64,000 nt of DNA from Craterostigma plantagineum. Lineage: Eukaryota; Streptophyta; Magnoliopsida; Lamiales; Linderniaceae. Positions within the stretch are counted from its first letter, which is position 1. Each line of letters opens with the position of its first letter. The notes beneath the pieces are model-generated. The model did not search any database, was not told the DNA's origin, and worked only from the letters and a program-made list of their open reading frames with translations. The translations under genes were made by a program, and so were the position numbers. Of the stretch, positions 10,368 through 22,420 are shown piece after piece. Location: NCBI GenBank assembly GCA_027422505.1, contig JAPQWV010000017.1, positions 11,471,501 through 11,535,500 of the forward strand, written 5' to 3'.

Positions 10368-12259
10368 TGTTAGGAATATGCCCTTGAATGCTATACTAGG
10401 ATTAGATTGTATAGGGCATTAGATTATTTATCATTCGACCTTTCGTGTAATTAGATATTTTCGTATGTTTAATGAAAGGCATTGTTCGTTTATTGGATTT
10501 AAGTGTTCTTTACTTAGCATCCGGTAAAGCAATAAATGAACAAATCCAAATGTGTCGAGTTGAGTCACTGTTCTCGATGGGTGCGAGAGAGAAAGGCACC
10601 AGTGGACTCGTAACCTCGAACATTAAAAGTCCGTAAGCCTGAGGCTCCAGTTGGGTGCTGGATAACCGATCACGGTTATTTGTCGATGACCTATCGTGTG
10701 CCGATATCCCACTTGGAAGCGGAGGTCATGACTTGTGATACGAATCGAATCAAGGGATTGAATCGTTTCATGGACACTGACTCACGGGTCGTACGGTCGA
10801 ACATGGCTTATTGCTCAAGGAGTGTCAATGACCGACGACAACACTATAGTAGTCTACGTTACCTTAGACCGAAGGGGCTTTGACGGAGTTGACTTCGAAG
10901 TCTCAACTGTCACTGGTTCCCCTCAACCCGATTTGCTGTTGCATGGTCAGCGGGCCAGATGCGGTCTTGATGACGATTTGTGATTGCCGAGCTTAGATCG
11001 CCGAGTACGGATTCACAGTCCTGCAAGTAATCGATATAAGTGTCCTATGGGGACGGCGATGGGAAATTACGAAATCCTTGGCCAAGGTATTGAACTGACA
11101 TGTGAGACATGGAGGGTAGTTTGGTAATTTGCCTCGTCTCCGTTTTATCATAGAATCGAGTTTAGTGAGTTTCACATAGACCATGGCTCTCACTTGATTG
11201 GGACACAGCTGAAGGGTTTATACGTAGCACTGTTATCTATAGTGAGGTTCTGGAATAAAGACTGGGTCGAAATTCGCACTCGAATCGGGTTATGGTCCGG
11301 TACTGCGGGATTGGCTAGGTAACTACCGGACTCTTGGATTCTCCATTGCCGATTGAGTCGAACCTAGAGAGACGGGCTTAAGAAAGGATCATCAACGTGT
11401 ACCGATAAGCAGAGAAAGTGTTTTGGGCTTTAACGGGCCTTGGGCCATTGGGCCACGCCTTAATGGGCCTCGGGCCATTTATTGGATCGAAGTTGAACTT
11501 CTTATGAAACTAACTTTAAGACTTGGGTAGCCAAGTGCTTAATGGGCTTGAGGATAAAACTGGATTTCACCTTAAGCTAATTTCGAAATATGTCTTTGAG
11601 GGTAATTTCGGAATTTGCATATTTAATATAACTAAATATGGAATAAAATATTTGGAATATTATTTATTTAAATTTCGAAATTAATCTAGGATTAAGTTTC
11701 GAATTCTATACCATATTTAAATATACTTAGTTTGACTTGGTATTTAAGTTAGTTTTCTAATAATAGCAAGTTTCCTTAAGTTTGGATTTGGAATTCAAAA
11801 TAGAGTAAGATTTGGCAAAAATCTCTCACACTTTAAGGACTTAGAAATCGAAATCCAAGCCCTTAAATAGGCTAAATTTCGTGCTCCATAGGTAGAGAAA
11901 ATAAGTGATTTTCGAAATCAACTAAAGCCACAAAACAAACACCGAATGCACACACTTTTCTCCCACGCGACGGCTCGATTCTCTCTAGCCATCTTTAGAG
12001 AACTGATTCCGTGGTACACTGCGAGGTCGGCGTGACGTTCTAGTGTCATCCACCACCATCGACGAAGTCTTGAAGAAAAGGACGAGGAGCTGACACTCGC
12101 TTCAATTGGTAATTCTCTACGGGTTTGACCCGCCTTATTACATGTCTATGTGTTACTATTCTGATCCGAGCAACGAGGGCAATTGGGAAACTCGAAAAAA
12201 TTTGTTCCGCACTGTACCCCGGGACGTGGCATCTCCAGGAGACACCGGGTAACCCAACA
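10368..12259 (+). mobile_element. LTR M, 1.9 kb solo LTR, TSD CTGAT/CTGGT
   Basis: The 1892 bp insert begins TGTTAGGAATATGCC and ends GGGTAACCCAACA. It is bordered by CTGAT (10363-10367) and CTGGT (12260-12264), a target duplication with one change. The right LTR of L has the continuous sequence at about 15936-15950, confirming the borders. A second copy in opposite orientation starts at 63356. No coding domain, primer site or polypurine tract is present inside, so a solo LTR of an unclassified element is the simplest reading. It contains several 'gggcct.gggcc' repeats near 11430-11480. Confidence 0.75.
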
Positions 12260-12300
12260 CTGGTAACACACATGTACGGATGCAAATTATTATTCTATCA

Positions 12301-12316
12301 AATTCCCCCACACTTA
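12301..12316 (-). promoter_or_regulatory. Polypurine tract of element L
   Basis: Minus strand taagtgtgggggaatt directly abuts the 3' LTR start (tgatagaat). Its position and purine content fit the plus-strand primer of reverse transcription. Confidence 0.75.
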
Positions 12317-14072
12317 AGCTTTGCTTGTTCTCAAGCAAATTATATTAAACCCAAATAAATATAAATCATGCAACTCATCACTTAAGAATGATAATACTTA
12401 TGGAGATCATGTAAGCAAAGTCGGAAAACACATACGAGATCAACTATTTTCTACACGACTACCTTAGTAATACCAACAAGATTCATACCTTACAAAGATT
12501 CACTCAAATCACTCGGTGTATAGGTAAAATGTCGGTGAATTCTCTCGACTTGTGCATTAATCTAATCTGTATCATAAGCTTGCAAACGATTCGTAAATCT
12601 ACCACTTTAAATGATAAAGCGTGAATCAGAAGGTGTTTTCTGAGTATGGCAGGGTTAAAGTATGTGAAGTAGGCAAAAAATAAACAGCAAAAAGGATATG
12701 AGCAGTAGTCATGTCGGGATCACGCCATCGTTTTGAACGCACCGAATGTTCTGCTTTTCTTTCTCTTTTTTTTCTTAGTTCTCCTTTTGACTTCGTCGTT
12801 ATTTCACTAAGCCCTTCTTCTTTCATTCTTAGGATCACATATACTTTTTATTTGAGAAATTGAAAGATTATCGAAGGAAGGATTTCGACGGTGCTAAGCT
12901 CCCCTTCTCTCGGCCTCTTTGCGAGTGAGAGATTATCAATGGACGAGTTCTTAACTTCTTTTCGCGCTCAACTTTGATATAGGTCCGGCTGCGCTTTTCA
13001 ACTCCAGCATTCAACCTCCACTTCTACTATTTATTCGGCTGGATTTATTTCTGAAGGCTTATTCTGGTCGGATGTTTTTTTTTGTTTTTTTTATCATAAA
13101 GAAAAAGGCTTAGACTCAAAGTGGCTAACTACGGTGATCAGTCGTGGTCAGGAACTTTGGCTATGATTTCAAAACGTAAAACGCAAGCAAGTTCTAGAGA
13201 GAAATAAATTAAGCATGATTCACACAACTAAAAAAAATGAGCAAAAAGCTCGTAGGCTCAAAAATCTCACAAAAATTGGGTTATGCGTACGAATCTTTCA
13301 GGTATCGCCAAGTTCATCATGCAAGAAAAACATCGACTACGCATGTGTATCCTAATTACTCACATTAATCTTACATAAAATCAATCTATCCATGATAAGA
13401 AACATAATTTTGAAATATTTTACCCTTTTCTTCATGTAATTCAACAAATCATGCACATATAGCAATGTCCGCATCGCGCAATTCCCTCCCCCCACACTTA
13501 AATTTACATTGTCCTCACACGTAATAATCATGTAACTCATGGAAGAAGAAAATAATAATAGTTTGGCGAACTTCCCCGAATTGACCGATGTGCATGCTTC
13601 GTAAAAACCTTTTCCCAACACTTAGGACTTGATTCGTTGCGACATGTGGACATGTAAGCTCTTTACGCACGGATCTCACCCGATCGACCTTATAACCTGT
13701 AGATAATCATAGCTAAACGGCACGTCATAGCGAAAGATATGAAAATAAAAGTGATATTTTCTTTATATATAAATGCATCGATAGTACTTGGGTTGCCTAC
13801 CAAGAAGCGCTTTTCTTTAACGTCTTTTAGTTAGACATAATCCGGAAAAATTTCAAGGAGAAAATCATAATGCGCCCTCAACGTAACATGGAATGGTAGT
13901 TGTTGTTCGTTTTTCTCCATGTCGCTTAACGAAAAGTCATGTCCCGCCTTTCAATTTTCCGCTTTCGTCTTCTCGTCTCATATATCAAACATTAGCATAC
14001 CTGTCGAGAAGATCGAGACTATACAAGGAAAATCGGATTAGAAGTACAAGTAAATCAATTTAGACACCACCT

Positions 14073-14090
14073 TCCCGGGCAATGGCGCCA
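14073..14090 (-). promoter_or_regulatory. Primer-binding site of element L (tRNA-Asp type)
   Basis: Minus strand TGGCGCCATTGCCCGGGA matches the complement of the plant tRNA-Asp 3' end at 16 of 18 positions. It lies five bases inside the 5' LTR border. This primer type is typical of Athila and Tat elements. Confidence 0.8.
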
Positions 14091-14095
14091 AAATT

Positions 14096-14197
14096 TGGTC
14101 GTGTCGTGAACGGCCAAAAATAAAATTTATAACCTTACTAATAAGAGTATAGCGAAAGTAAGGATCGTCTCCACAGGGAAGATGGTTAATTTAGTTC

Positions 14198-14245
<48 letters not shown>

Positions 14246-15980
14246 TATTATAATAATATATAGTAGTAGTAGTAGTAATAATAATAATAATAAAGGGGGT
14301 TTTTTTACTTTTTCAAACAGAAATCAAAACTAAAGCAATAATAAACGAAAATATATTTTTGAAAATAGACTGATATAGAAACGAAATTAAACTAAGAACA
14401 GACGAAGGAAAATATAGAAACTAACGACTAGAAAATAATAGTGAAGTAATCGTTCGCCACCTTGATTTATATAATCGATCATAGATTCCTAAATAACGTG
14501 TATACATAAGCATAATCGGTTATATTTGTCGACGAACGCCTAACAACCAATCTCTTCTTAGTTTCTCGATAATTAAGAGACGCTCTATAATTACTTCCCT
14601 AATCGAAAAATAACCTCCGGGACGCCCTGCAAAGTTTAAGATTCTGACAGCATTAAAAATGAAGGAGACCCGATTATTGACTAACTCGCTCGGACGACGC
14701 TCTCTCGAGAAACGACGCTGGTCCGTTAGAATCAAATCGCGTAAACTACAATATAACTTACACTTACCTAAGGTAGAGAAGTTGAATATTGTTTGCTACG
14801 TATTAGAACATACAAACAATTACGGATTTGTTGTTCTAATTAACGATGGACTCACCTAGATTAATTAAACATTTGCAACTATCTAATCAAAATAAGTTCA
14901 TCAACTAAAATAAATTCAAGTTTAAACGAATACTCATGCGTCCACGAATAAGCACAATAATCTCACAATATTATAAATCATGGTTTTGAATAAAACTTCA
15001 ACTATAATAAACTTAAGATACCAATTAAAACATATAGCAACAGAATTATATATAGAAAGGAATCGACTTAGCTTACAACCGTACGAACGTAAACGAACTG
15101 CAACAGCGTTGCTCCGTGTATGATCCTCGCCCCAGCTTCAGCCTTATGCTTCGTTGGGTATTTTCGTCGAACAGCTGGTGAGCGACTAAGGTTCAATTGT
15201 ATGCTTCACGTCCTTGCTCGTTTTAGTCCGTCGGGATATAATTTCAACCCAAACCCAATATAACGTGGCTGCCCGTCACAGCTCTGCCTCGTTCCGTCAC
15301 GGCTGTACCTTGGCTCAAATCTGCTAAGCGTCGCAGCTTCCGTCCGTGGTTTGGTCTGCTTCGGTCTGGGAGGGGTGAATGAAGTACTGGATGTGGCTCG
15401 TCCCCCTCCTCTTTTGGATATTTGGGAGATGATAGTGAGCTCTCTTTTTTTTCAAGTTCTGTTCGTCTTTTTTCTTCTTTTTTTCGTTGAGGTGTGTACG
15501 CTTGTATATATAGATGAATCTTCCCACGGAATGTAAAAACCAACTCCAGTTCTTCATAGTTGTGTCTTTTTTTCTTTCACACTCGAAACATGGGAAGGTG
15601 AATTCCCGTTCATTTTCTTTTTCCACAAAGGTATTTTCTTGGTTGGATGTCTGCTTGAATGTCGCTCAGCACAAGGATGCTTTTGTCTGCTTTACTTTAT
15701 TGTCCAAGTATTATTTGTCAAAGCACTATGGTATGCAAACACGCAGAACCAACATGTGAGTGTCCCTTAGCTTTCTTTAATTACTGTATATAGTTGGCTT
15801 GATACAAGTGAAAGAAAACATCGTGTGGTATTTATTAATGTCCAAAAACTCATTTCTGAATCATTTTCCTCGAATATCTATAAATCAAGAAATACGCGCG
15901 TAAGTGTAAGATACTCGAGCAAATTCGGATAAATAACATCTGATAACACACATTTACGGATATAAATTATTATTCTATCA
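14096..15980 (-). mobile_element. 5' LTR of element L, uninterrupted
   Basis: The 1885 bp LTR begins (minus strand) TGATAGAATAATAATT and ends CACGACCA. It serves as the unoccupied control for both insertions in the left LTR. It contains a mixed AAT/TAG microsatellite at 14197-14294. Confidence 0.85.
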
Positions 15981-16755
15981 TTAACCAATCCCCTCCCAGA
16001 AAATAAATCGCCAATTTCTTCGCCTAAATCATCTCCAGGATTTGGAAACCGCGCCATTCGTCTTTCAAACCAAGACATTGAGTTTCTTTCGTCTTCAGCA
16101 ATGTTTGCATCATCGTCCACAATCCAATCCTCCCATGAGCAGATAATCAGGCAAATTGAATCTGAAAAGATGAGACCTCAAGACATCTCATTCCATTCTT
16201 AAAACCTAGTTGTCATGGCCCAACTCTTACGCCACGAGTCTGCATGAAACAATACGATAAAACCAATAAGAGCTTTTTACTGGAGAATGCACTCAATGAT
16301 TGAACATTGAAAAGAGGCTATGGTAATGTTACGACCTGCATCAGAAGAGGTTCGGGTTGATGATGCCTTTGTATAGGGGTCGGAAGAGCTCCCCTCTGCT
16401 CTGTTCTTTTTCTTCTTGTTTCCTCTTCGACATTTCATCATACACTTGGCGTGCAGTATCGAACTTATGATCAGGATCACGCCCACAATAACCAATTGCT
16501 TTCCATGAACCGTTATCATTGTTCCCATTCACCTAGAAAAGAAGATCGAAACTTTCTATGGTCAATATCATGCTAAATTCACACACAATTTCACACCCAT
16601 GCTATATTCAAGCTGATATCTCTAGCGACCCATTCCATCAAAGTGAAAAACGGAACGAAAATCCGCCGTGGCCCGCATCAATTGACATGTGAAGAAATTG
16701 GCAAAGTATCAATTCAGTAGTTGAACTATCATATTCACATGGGGAGGTGAGTGAC

Positions 16756-17216
16756 CACTGACAATAAGCTCAAATTCTTGTCACTTATCTTCTTCTAGCC
16801 TCATCTACGCTAGCATTAGCTTCGTCATCATCATCGTCAAGTGAGGAAAGACTTCTAACAACGGCTGAGAAAGACAACGTCAGTAGTCAAAACTGGGAAG
16901 GATCGAAGTACCAAATAGAATGCGCCATGTGCTCAGGGTGTGACAACACTTGCAACACCCCATCACCGCCGCCGCCGCCGCCTCCCTCGCCCACCGCCTA
17001 CTGCCCACCAGCACCGCCAAACGGCTACTACTACAATTCTCCACCGCCGCCTTACAAACCTCCGCCGCCGTCTCCTTCATTCATTGCCGGATCGTCGCCG
17101 CCGCAGCCATTTTCCTTACACTATTACTACCCTCCGCCGGTTTCATCCACGTCGTCTTCTGGACATCAAGAAAATCAAGCTGCTATTTTTCTCTGTCGTG
17201 ATGTCTTTAAAAGATA
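16756..17216 (+). pseudogene. Proline-rich (extensin-like) secreted protein, start lost
   Basis: The open frame encodes a hydrophobic stretch (LVTYLLLASSTLALASS), a charged linker, a Cys motif (ECAMCSGCDNTCN), then Pro/Tyr-rich repeats (SPPPPPPPSP, YYYNSPPPPYKPPPPSP, HYYYPPP). The order signal peptide, C-x2-C-x2-C cluster and SPPPP/YYY repeats matches a family of plant hydroxyproline-rich cell-wall proteins. No in-frame ATG precedes the hydrophobic segment. A better signal-peptide start (KLKFLSLIFF) lies in a neighbouring frame just upstream, so one indel probably destroyed the start. It could still be expressed from an unseen upstream exon, but I think a recent pseudogene is more likely. Confidence 0.55.
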
Positions 17217-17354
17217 AGGCCAAGAGTTTGTCAGAGACCTAATTTTGCAACACTGTTGAGCTTCTTATATTAAATAAATTTTGGTAAGACTGTTCAATTT
17301 TTTCCCTGTAATAAATTATGCCACCCATGTAATTCCACTCGAATATAAATCGAA

Positions 17355-17581
17355 AATGGTCATTTAAAAGCTGAAGTGTCACATATCTATTGGCTATAGG
17401 GGGATGGCAATTCGTAAATGAACTTCATACAGGCCTAAATTGGAAGTCCATATCTTACTTTTTTCCTATACTGGTCATTATTTTTCAAAGCTGATGTATC
17501 ACATAGCGATTGGCTATAGGGGATGGCAATTTGTAATTCTACTTCATATAGGCCTAGATTGGAAGCTCATATCCAACTTTT
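17355..17581. repeat. Two-copy direct repeat, about 115 bp
   Basis: Copies at about 17355-17463 and 17474-17581 share 'ttggctatagggg', 'atggcaatt', 'cttcata' and 'aggcct-a-attggaag'. They differ at scattered positions. No coding potential is seen. Confidence 0.7.
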
Positions 17582-17794
17582 ATAAGTAAATGATGATTAA
17601 GTTTATCAAATTGGCATATACATGTAGTGGTAGGCGAACAAGTCAATAACAGGCAAAATACGGTTATTATCTGGTTTGTTGTCTTGTTTTCCTTTTATCT
17701 TGTGGAACAAACTAAACGGGGCCTAAAGCTATAAACTACATGTACTAAAAACCCAGAACTTTTCGTATTATGATGATATTATGTCTCTTTTGAA

Positions 17795-18325
17795 TAGAGC
17801 TGTCAAAATGGGCTTGGGCCCGCGGGCTCTGAAATTTTAGGCCCACCTAGAGGCGGGCCTGGGCGGGTAAGCTTGCGGCGGGTGCGGGCTTTGGCGGGGC
17901 GGGACGGGCTTACCCGCGGGTAGCCCGCCAGAATATTTTAAAAAAATTATTTATTATATAATATTACAAATATATAATAATAATAATAGGTAATTAATAA
18001 CATAAATAGATTAATATTAAAAAACTTTATTAAATTAGATATATTTTCCTTCATTTTCGTATTTTTTTCCAATTTTTATATTATTTTTTTTCTATTTTTA
18101 ATTATTTTTTTTTTACTTTTTCCTATTTTAAATAATTTTTCCTATTTTATTTTTTTTATAACTGGCGGGCTAAGCCCGCCGGGCCCGCTACCCGCCTGCA
18201 GGCGGGGCGGGCCTTCATTTCCCAGGCCCGCCAGTAGGCAGGCTTACCCGCCCCCGCCCCACCAGTGGCGGCCTTTTGGCGGGCTACGGCACGGCCCGCC
18301 CCGCCGGCCCGTTTTGACAGTACTG
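17795..18325. mobile_element. hAT-type MITE with 8 bp TSD CTTTTGAA
   Basis: The 531 bp element begins TAGAGCTGTCAAAATGGGC and ends with the complement of CAGTACTGTCAAAACGGGC. It is flanked by perfect 8 bp duplications CTTTTGAA (17787-17794 and 18326-18333), diagnostic of hAT insertion. Both subterminal regions are very GC-rich (gcgggc repeats) and the centre is AT-rich. No transposase is encoded. It lies about 270 bp upstream of the LPA1-like start codon and could influence that promoter. Confidence 0.9.
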
Positions 18326-18598
18326 CTTTTGAACGATACTTTAATCTGAAGTCCAAATGTAAAGTATCAATTCCGTGTGAAACGATATATAGTCCTTCAA
18401 ACGAGAAACAAGTGGTTGCGGAGAACAAACAATAGAATAGAATGTCTCGAGTAAATTGTTAGCAATCGCCCACCATATTCCCCTGCGTGGCAACATATAT
18501 ATCACAGACATCATAACTACTTGAGGACCTCAAAACAAATTCACACGTGGCTTCGTAACTGAAATAAACCATTCACCGCCACTCTCGACGGCGTAACC

Positions 18599-20100
18599 AT
18601 GGCCGTGACGCCTCGGCTTTGCTTTGCAATGACAGCAACCAACTGCAATAACCCCAACATAAGATTATTTTCAACCCAAATCAGAGTTCCTAAATGCACC
18701 AGCAGCGACTTCTCCATACGACGCCGTATGACTCAACACCACTCTTGCTCGATGATCACTTGCTTCGCTTCCAACGAACAACCATCTTCTTCCGATGCTA
18801 TCAGGTCCATTGAATAAAAATCCCTTTCTTTAACTTGTGCCTTTTTCGTCTGCTGTTCTTGGACATTATTTACAAGAATTGTCTGAATTTTGCAATTGGT
18901 CATCACTTCCTTTTTCCTTTGGATTCCCTAATTATGTGTGTGCACCCAACAGTTCCACGGCAAAAATCAGAAGCGAAGTACTCTCCCCTTTCCGCTCAGT
19001 TCGAATGTTCTTCTACACGGCCTTCATCGCGAGCGGTTCCTTGGGAGGGCTCATAGCAACCTCACAGCTGATTGGCGCATTGTCGAATCCGTCGAGGGCA
19101 TCTCAGGTTTCGGACATCCTCAAAGGCCTAGCAATAGATATAGGAGCAGTCTCGGTATTCGCTTTCCTTTATTACCGAGAGAACAATGCCAAGAACGCCC
19201 AAATCGCCAGGCTGTCGAGGGAGGAAAGCTTGTCCAATCTCAAGCTTCTTGTCGATGAAAAGAGGGTCCTTCCACTGAGCGATTTCAGAGGGATCGCCCG
19301 CCTCGTCATCTTGGCCGGCCCCAAAGATTTTATCGAGGAGTGCTTTAAGAGGAGCGAACCTTACACGGAGTGTTTGTTAGAGAGAGGGGTGCTTGTGGTG
19401 CCTTTTGTTACCCAAGGTAATCTTCCGAGGTTTGAATTTCGAGAGGCGGAGGATGTTAGAAGAAGAAAGCGGCTTTGGAAGCTGGCGCCGGTTTATGCTG
19501 CCGAATGGGCAAAGTGAGTTGTCGATTGTCTTAACCTGGCAAAACTGAAATGAGAGACTGATGACGTAAGATTTTCGTTTTGTGTTTTGATTGACCAAAC
19601 AGGTGGTTGGATGAGCAGAAGAAGATGGCTAATGTGTCTTTCGACTCTCCAGTGTGAGTGTTTCGCTTATTATGATCAGTAAAAATTTAAATAAGGTCTC
19701 TTGGATTTGAAGTGGTTCTATAAAAATACATGGAATGAGAGTCAGATCTCTAGGGCTATTATTAGGTTGGAATCCTCACTAGCAATAATCATACAAGAAA
19801 ATATACTTATCAGGCTTATGGAAGCAAATCATCACGAGTTAGTGTATGTCTGGTACAATAAGGATGTTTCTTGAATCTTTCTTTAGGATTTTGTGTCCAA
19901 ACGTATTAAGCTGAACAGTGAAACATAGATAGATTGAGCTGTTTATTTTGTAACGAAGGTATTTGTCTCTGCGGATGGATGGAAGAGTACGAGGAAGCGG
20001 AGTTGGTTACCCTCCATGGAAGGCCTTTACGGTTCAATTACCGCCGGTCAAAGGGTTGTGGTCTGGACTTCTCGATGGTATGGACGGCAGAGTTCTCTAA
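18599..20100 (+). CDS. LPA1-like protein (LOW PSII ACCUMULATION family), chloroplast
   Basis: Four exons (18599-18804, 18953-19513, 19603-19653, 19959-20100) join with GT/AG borders and matching phases into 960 bases, 319 residues. Exon 1 is Ser/Thr/Asn-rich and poor in acidic residues, a probable chloroplast transit peptide. Exon 2 starts the conserved part: two membrane segments (about residues 88-112, FFYTAFIASGSLGG..., and 124-145), then a soluble domain with LVILAGPKDFIEECFKRSEP. The C-terminus has GYPPWKAFTVQLPPVKG and ends GLLDGMDGRVL. This pattern is the DUF3493/LPA1-Rep27 family, whose members help photosystem II assembly or repair at thylakoids. The TPR part of Arabidopsis LPA1 is absent, as in the shorter LPA1-like paralogue. 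A TATA-like atatatat lies near 18495. No defect is seen. Confidence 0.9.
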
Positions 20101-20319
20101 CCAAAGCTGTTTTTTATTGCACTAAACGTACTATGTTCTGTATGTACTCTTGCTAGAATTCCCTTTTTTCTTTTTCAGTTCATTGTCGAATACAAAAATG
20201 ACATCTCCTATAAAGAAATCCACAGCAAGATTATATTATACAAGAATAAAACTCACAACCGAAATGATTCTTGTAGCAGCAGCTGAAACACGCCTCATTA
20301 GAGAACAGCCACAACTGCC
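20101..20319. other. 3' flank between two convergent genes
   Basis: About 220 bases follow the LPA1-like stop and precede the stop of the minus-strand cysteine-rich exon. The sequence is AT-rich with agaataaaa-type words that could serve polyadenylation on either strand. No other gene is seen. Confidence 0.4.
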
Positions 20320-20391
20320 TCAATGTTCTTCAGGCATAATGCACTTCTTCTTACAACCCATCATGCACTTCTTCCTACAACCTTTGCAGTT
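20320..20391 (-). pseudogene. Terminal exon of a small cysteine-rich peptide, cut by a hAT element
   Basis: Read on the minus strand, the last 23 codons before TGA give NCKGCRKKCMMGCKKKCIMP plus EEH. The spacing is C-x2-C-x3-C-x3-C-x3-C in a strongly basic context. Such patterns occur in thionin-like and other plant secreted Cys-rich peptides. The upstream part of the gene is missing because hAT-like sequence begins at 20394. No signal peptide can be examined, so family membership is open. The short length makes a chance open frame possible, though five regularly spaced cysteines argue against it. Confidence 0.35.
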
Positions 20392-20393
20392 AT

Positions 20394-21155
20394 TAGACTT
20401 GGCCAAAGGGTTCGCGGGCCGGTTCCGGGCTGGTTCGGGCAGTTTGGGGCCCGGTGGTTCCGCCGTGGCCCGCGGTTCCGATTCCAGGAATATTTCCTGG
20501 AAGCGTCCCAGAACCGTAAAATGACACCGCGGTTCTAGGCGGTTTCGGGCAAGTTGGGCAGTCTCGAACCCTTTTTTTAATTTTTTTTATTTTTTATTTT
20601 TAGTATCTGATGACACTAATTAACTAATTCGAAAGAAATAAAGGAATATAGAATTAGAAATATAGAGAAGTCTTACAATAGAGTAAAAAAAATATAGTGA
20701 AAAGAAAAAAAAACAAATTGAAAAGAATTAAAAAAAATTATATTTTGAAGAGCTACGGCTACACTACAAAATCGTGATTAATTTTACTCGCTTCTTCGTC
20801 GGAGTCGGAGGTTGATGCTTGGAATTCGTCGATCGCATTCTCCTTCCGATTCTTCGATTCGGCCAAAAACCAATCCTTCAATAGAGTGAGCATAGTATGT
20901 GAATTCGGATAAAGGCTCGTTCGTCGATCTCCAATAATTCGACCCGAAGTCGAGAATGCGGACTCCGAAGCGACACTCGAAGCTTGCAAGAGTAGAAGAT
21001 ATCGTGTCATTATCGTTAGAGTCGGGTAAAGCTTAGCATTCATCTTCCACCTGTCCAGAACATCAAATTACTCGGGTGTTTGGTAGTTATGACTCAAATA
21101 CAGTTGAATCTCTTTTGAGTCACTACTATACGATGCGGTTGCTATACACTTTGCA
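20394..21155 (-). mobile_element. hAT transposon 3' fragment with transposase C-terminus
   Basis: The left end (TAGACTTGGCCAAAGGG) is followed by a GC-rich subterminal region to about 20570, as in hAT elements. On the minus strand, 21155 to 20759 encodes the C-terminal dimerisation domain of a RICESLEEPER/Ac-like transposase, with SVASESAFSTSGRIIGDRRT and LLKDWF. An in-frame TAA at 21068-21070 interrupts it, upstream of FDVLDRWK. The rest of the transposase (BED finger, catalytic DDE core) is absent, and no right terminus was found, so the element is dead. Confidence 0.8.
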
Positions 21156-22282
21156 TCTTCAATTTCCGCACTATTCCTCCCACACAGTGCGATAAATTTT
21201 TATTCTTCATATTAGGATTTATTTATTTAGGTGGGATAAATTGCAATTGGACTGTCACTAGATTTCTTCTTTCCGATAATCGTAGGATCGAGAAATGCCA
21301 TAAGAGGAGACGAAGAAAGTATAGTGTTCGGACGCTTGGAGTAGAATATTATATATAAATTATTATTTCCTTATATTGTACATAGTTCATCAAAGAAAAG
21401 TACATATAACCCAGCTCATAGTAACGAAAGACAAAAGAGGAGTGAACTGAGGTAAACATCCATAAGTTAAGAAGTATAGTTCCTTAATATATGGAGCAGG
21501 TACACCTAGTAACGACTCAATATACGAAGATCGCTATGGCTATTCCTAGTAAACCGCCGTAAATCGCTAGCTCGAGCTTAAGCTTGTCGAGATTATCCAT
21601 CGATAAGCCAAAAAGGGAAAAACGAAAATGTTCAAACAAGGGATGCTGTTTGTATCGAGAATGCTATGATATCCCTTTAGTCTCAACGAACGATTTCCAT
21701 TTATAGGTGTTTTCGTGATAAAACGACAACACCTATCAATCAACACAGCTCATCTCCCTCATTAATGAGGCAGATTCATGACTTATGAATTCAGCGCCAC
21801 GTGAGGTGGAGAAAACTAATTTGTTTTCCTCATCGAGAAATCATAGGGGCCGACGAAATCATTACGTAGATACACGTAACTCATGATAATATTAGCTAGT
21901 ACCCGTATAACAAATGACTTATATGTTTGACTGCCAACGGTGAATTAGTCATAGTAAATACAACTTAGCCGAAATGTAATGTCGTTACTGAGGAAAATGA
22001 ATATAGAAATAGAGGTAAATGATATTGGTGCTATTTGTACTTCGATCGTGATTCGTCCAACTATAATGGATCGAATTAAATAAACCAGTTCAAGGATGAG
22101 AAGTTAGTAAGTATTGTTTGAATATATTGACAAACAATAGTGGAATAAAACAATTCCGATGGTAAAAGTATGATAGAAAAGTTACTTGAGGAAGGATGGA
22201 AAATATGAAACGTAGTACCCATGGTTATTTAAGGGTACGGTACGAAATTTCGGGGACGGAATTTTTTAAAAGGGGGGAGAAT
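21156..22282 (+). mobile_element. Decayed 3' internal part of gypsy element F
   Basis: No protein domain is legible. The last bases (gggacggaa then ttttttaaaaggggggagaa) form the pol-end plus polypurine signature that precedes the 3' LTR in chromovirus-type (Tekay/Del) gypsy elements. The border with the hAT fragment is uncertain. Confidence 0.4.
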
Positions 22283-22378
22283 TGTCAGGAACCGAAAACC
22301 TCATGTCATAACAATTGTAACTAGTTCATGCATTTATACGAATTCATGCATCTGCATGATAATTTTCTGATATATATA

Positions 22379-22380
<2 letters not shown>

Positions 22381-22418
<38 letters not shown>
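22381..22418. repeat. (AT)n microsatellite
   Basis: A perfect dinucleotide run near the start of LTR F. Confidence 0.95.

Positions 22419-22420
<2 letters not shown>

Larger units (their letters stand above)
12301..14095 (-). mobile_element. Internal region of element L, without gag or pol
   Basis: The 1.8 kb between the LTRs has no open frame above about 90 codons and no gag or pol motif. Minus-strand sequence includes a second polypurine-like tract (ttaagtgtggggggaggg, 13483-13500), which in full-length Tat-group elements follows the integrase gene. This suggests the element kept only 3' untranslated sequence of an autonomous ancestor. Small pyrimidine-rich stretches at 12880-13080 resemble sequence at 61.2-61.7 kb. 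Confidence 0.7.

Noticed and set aside
16277..16528. Alternative frame of exon b as a separate membrane protein
   Set aside because: It overlaps the better-supported exon frame, and its hydrophobic part is antisense-like composition; only its last residues might be the true frame after an indel.
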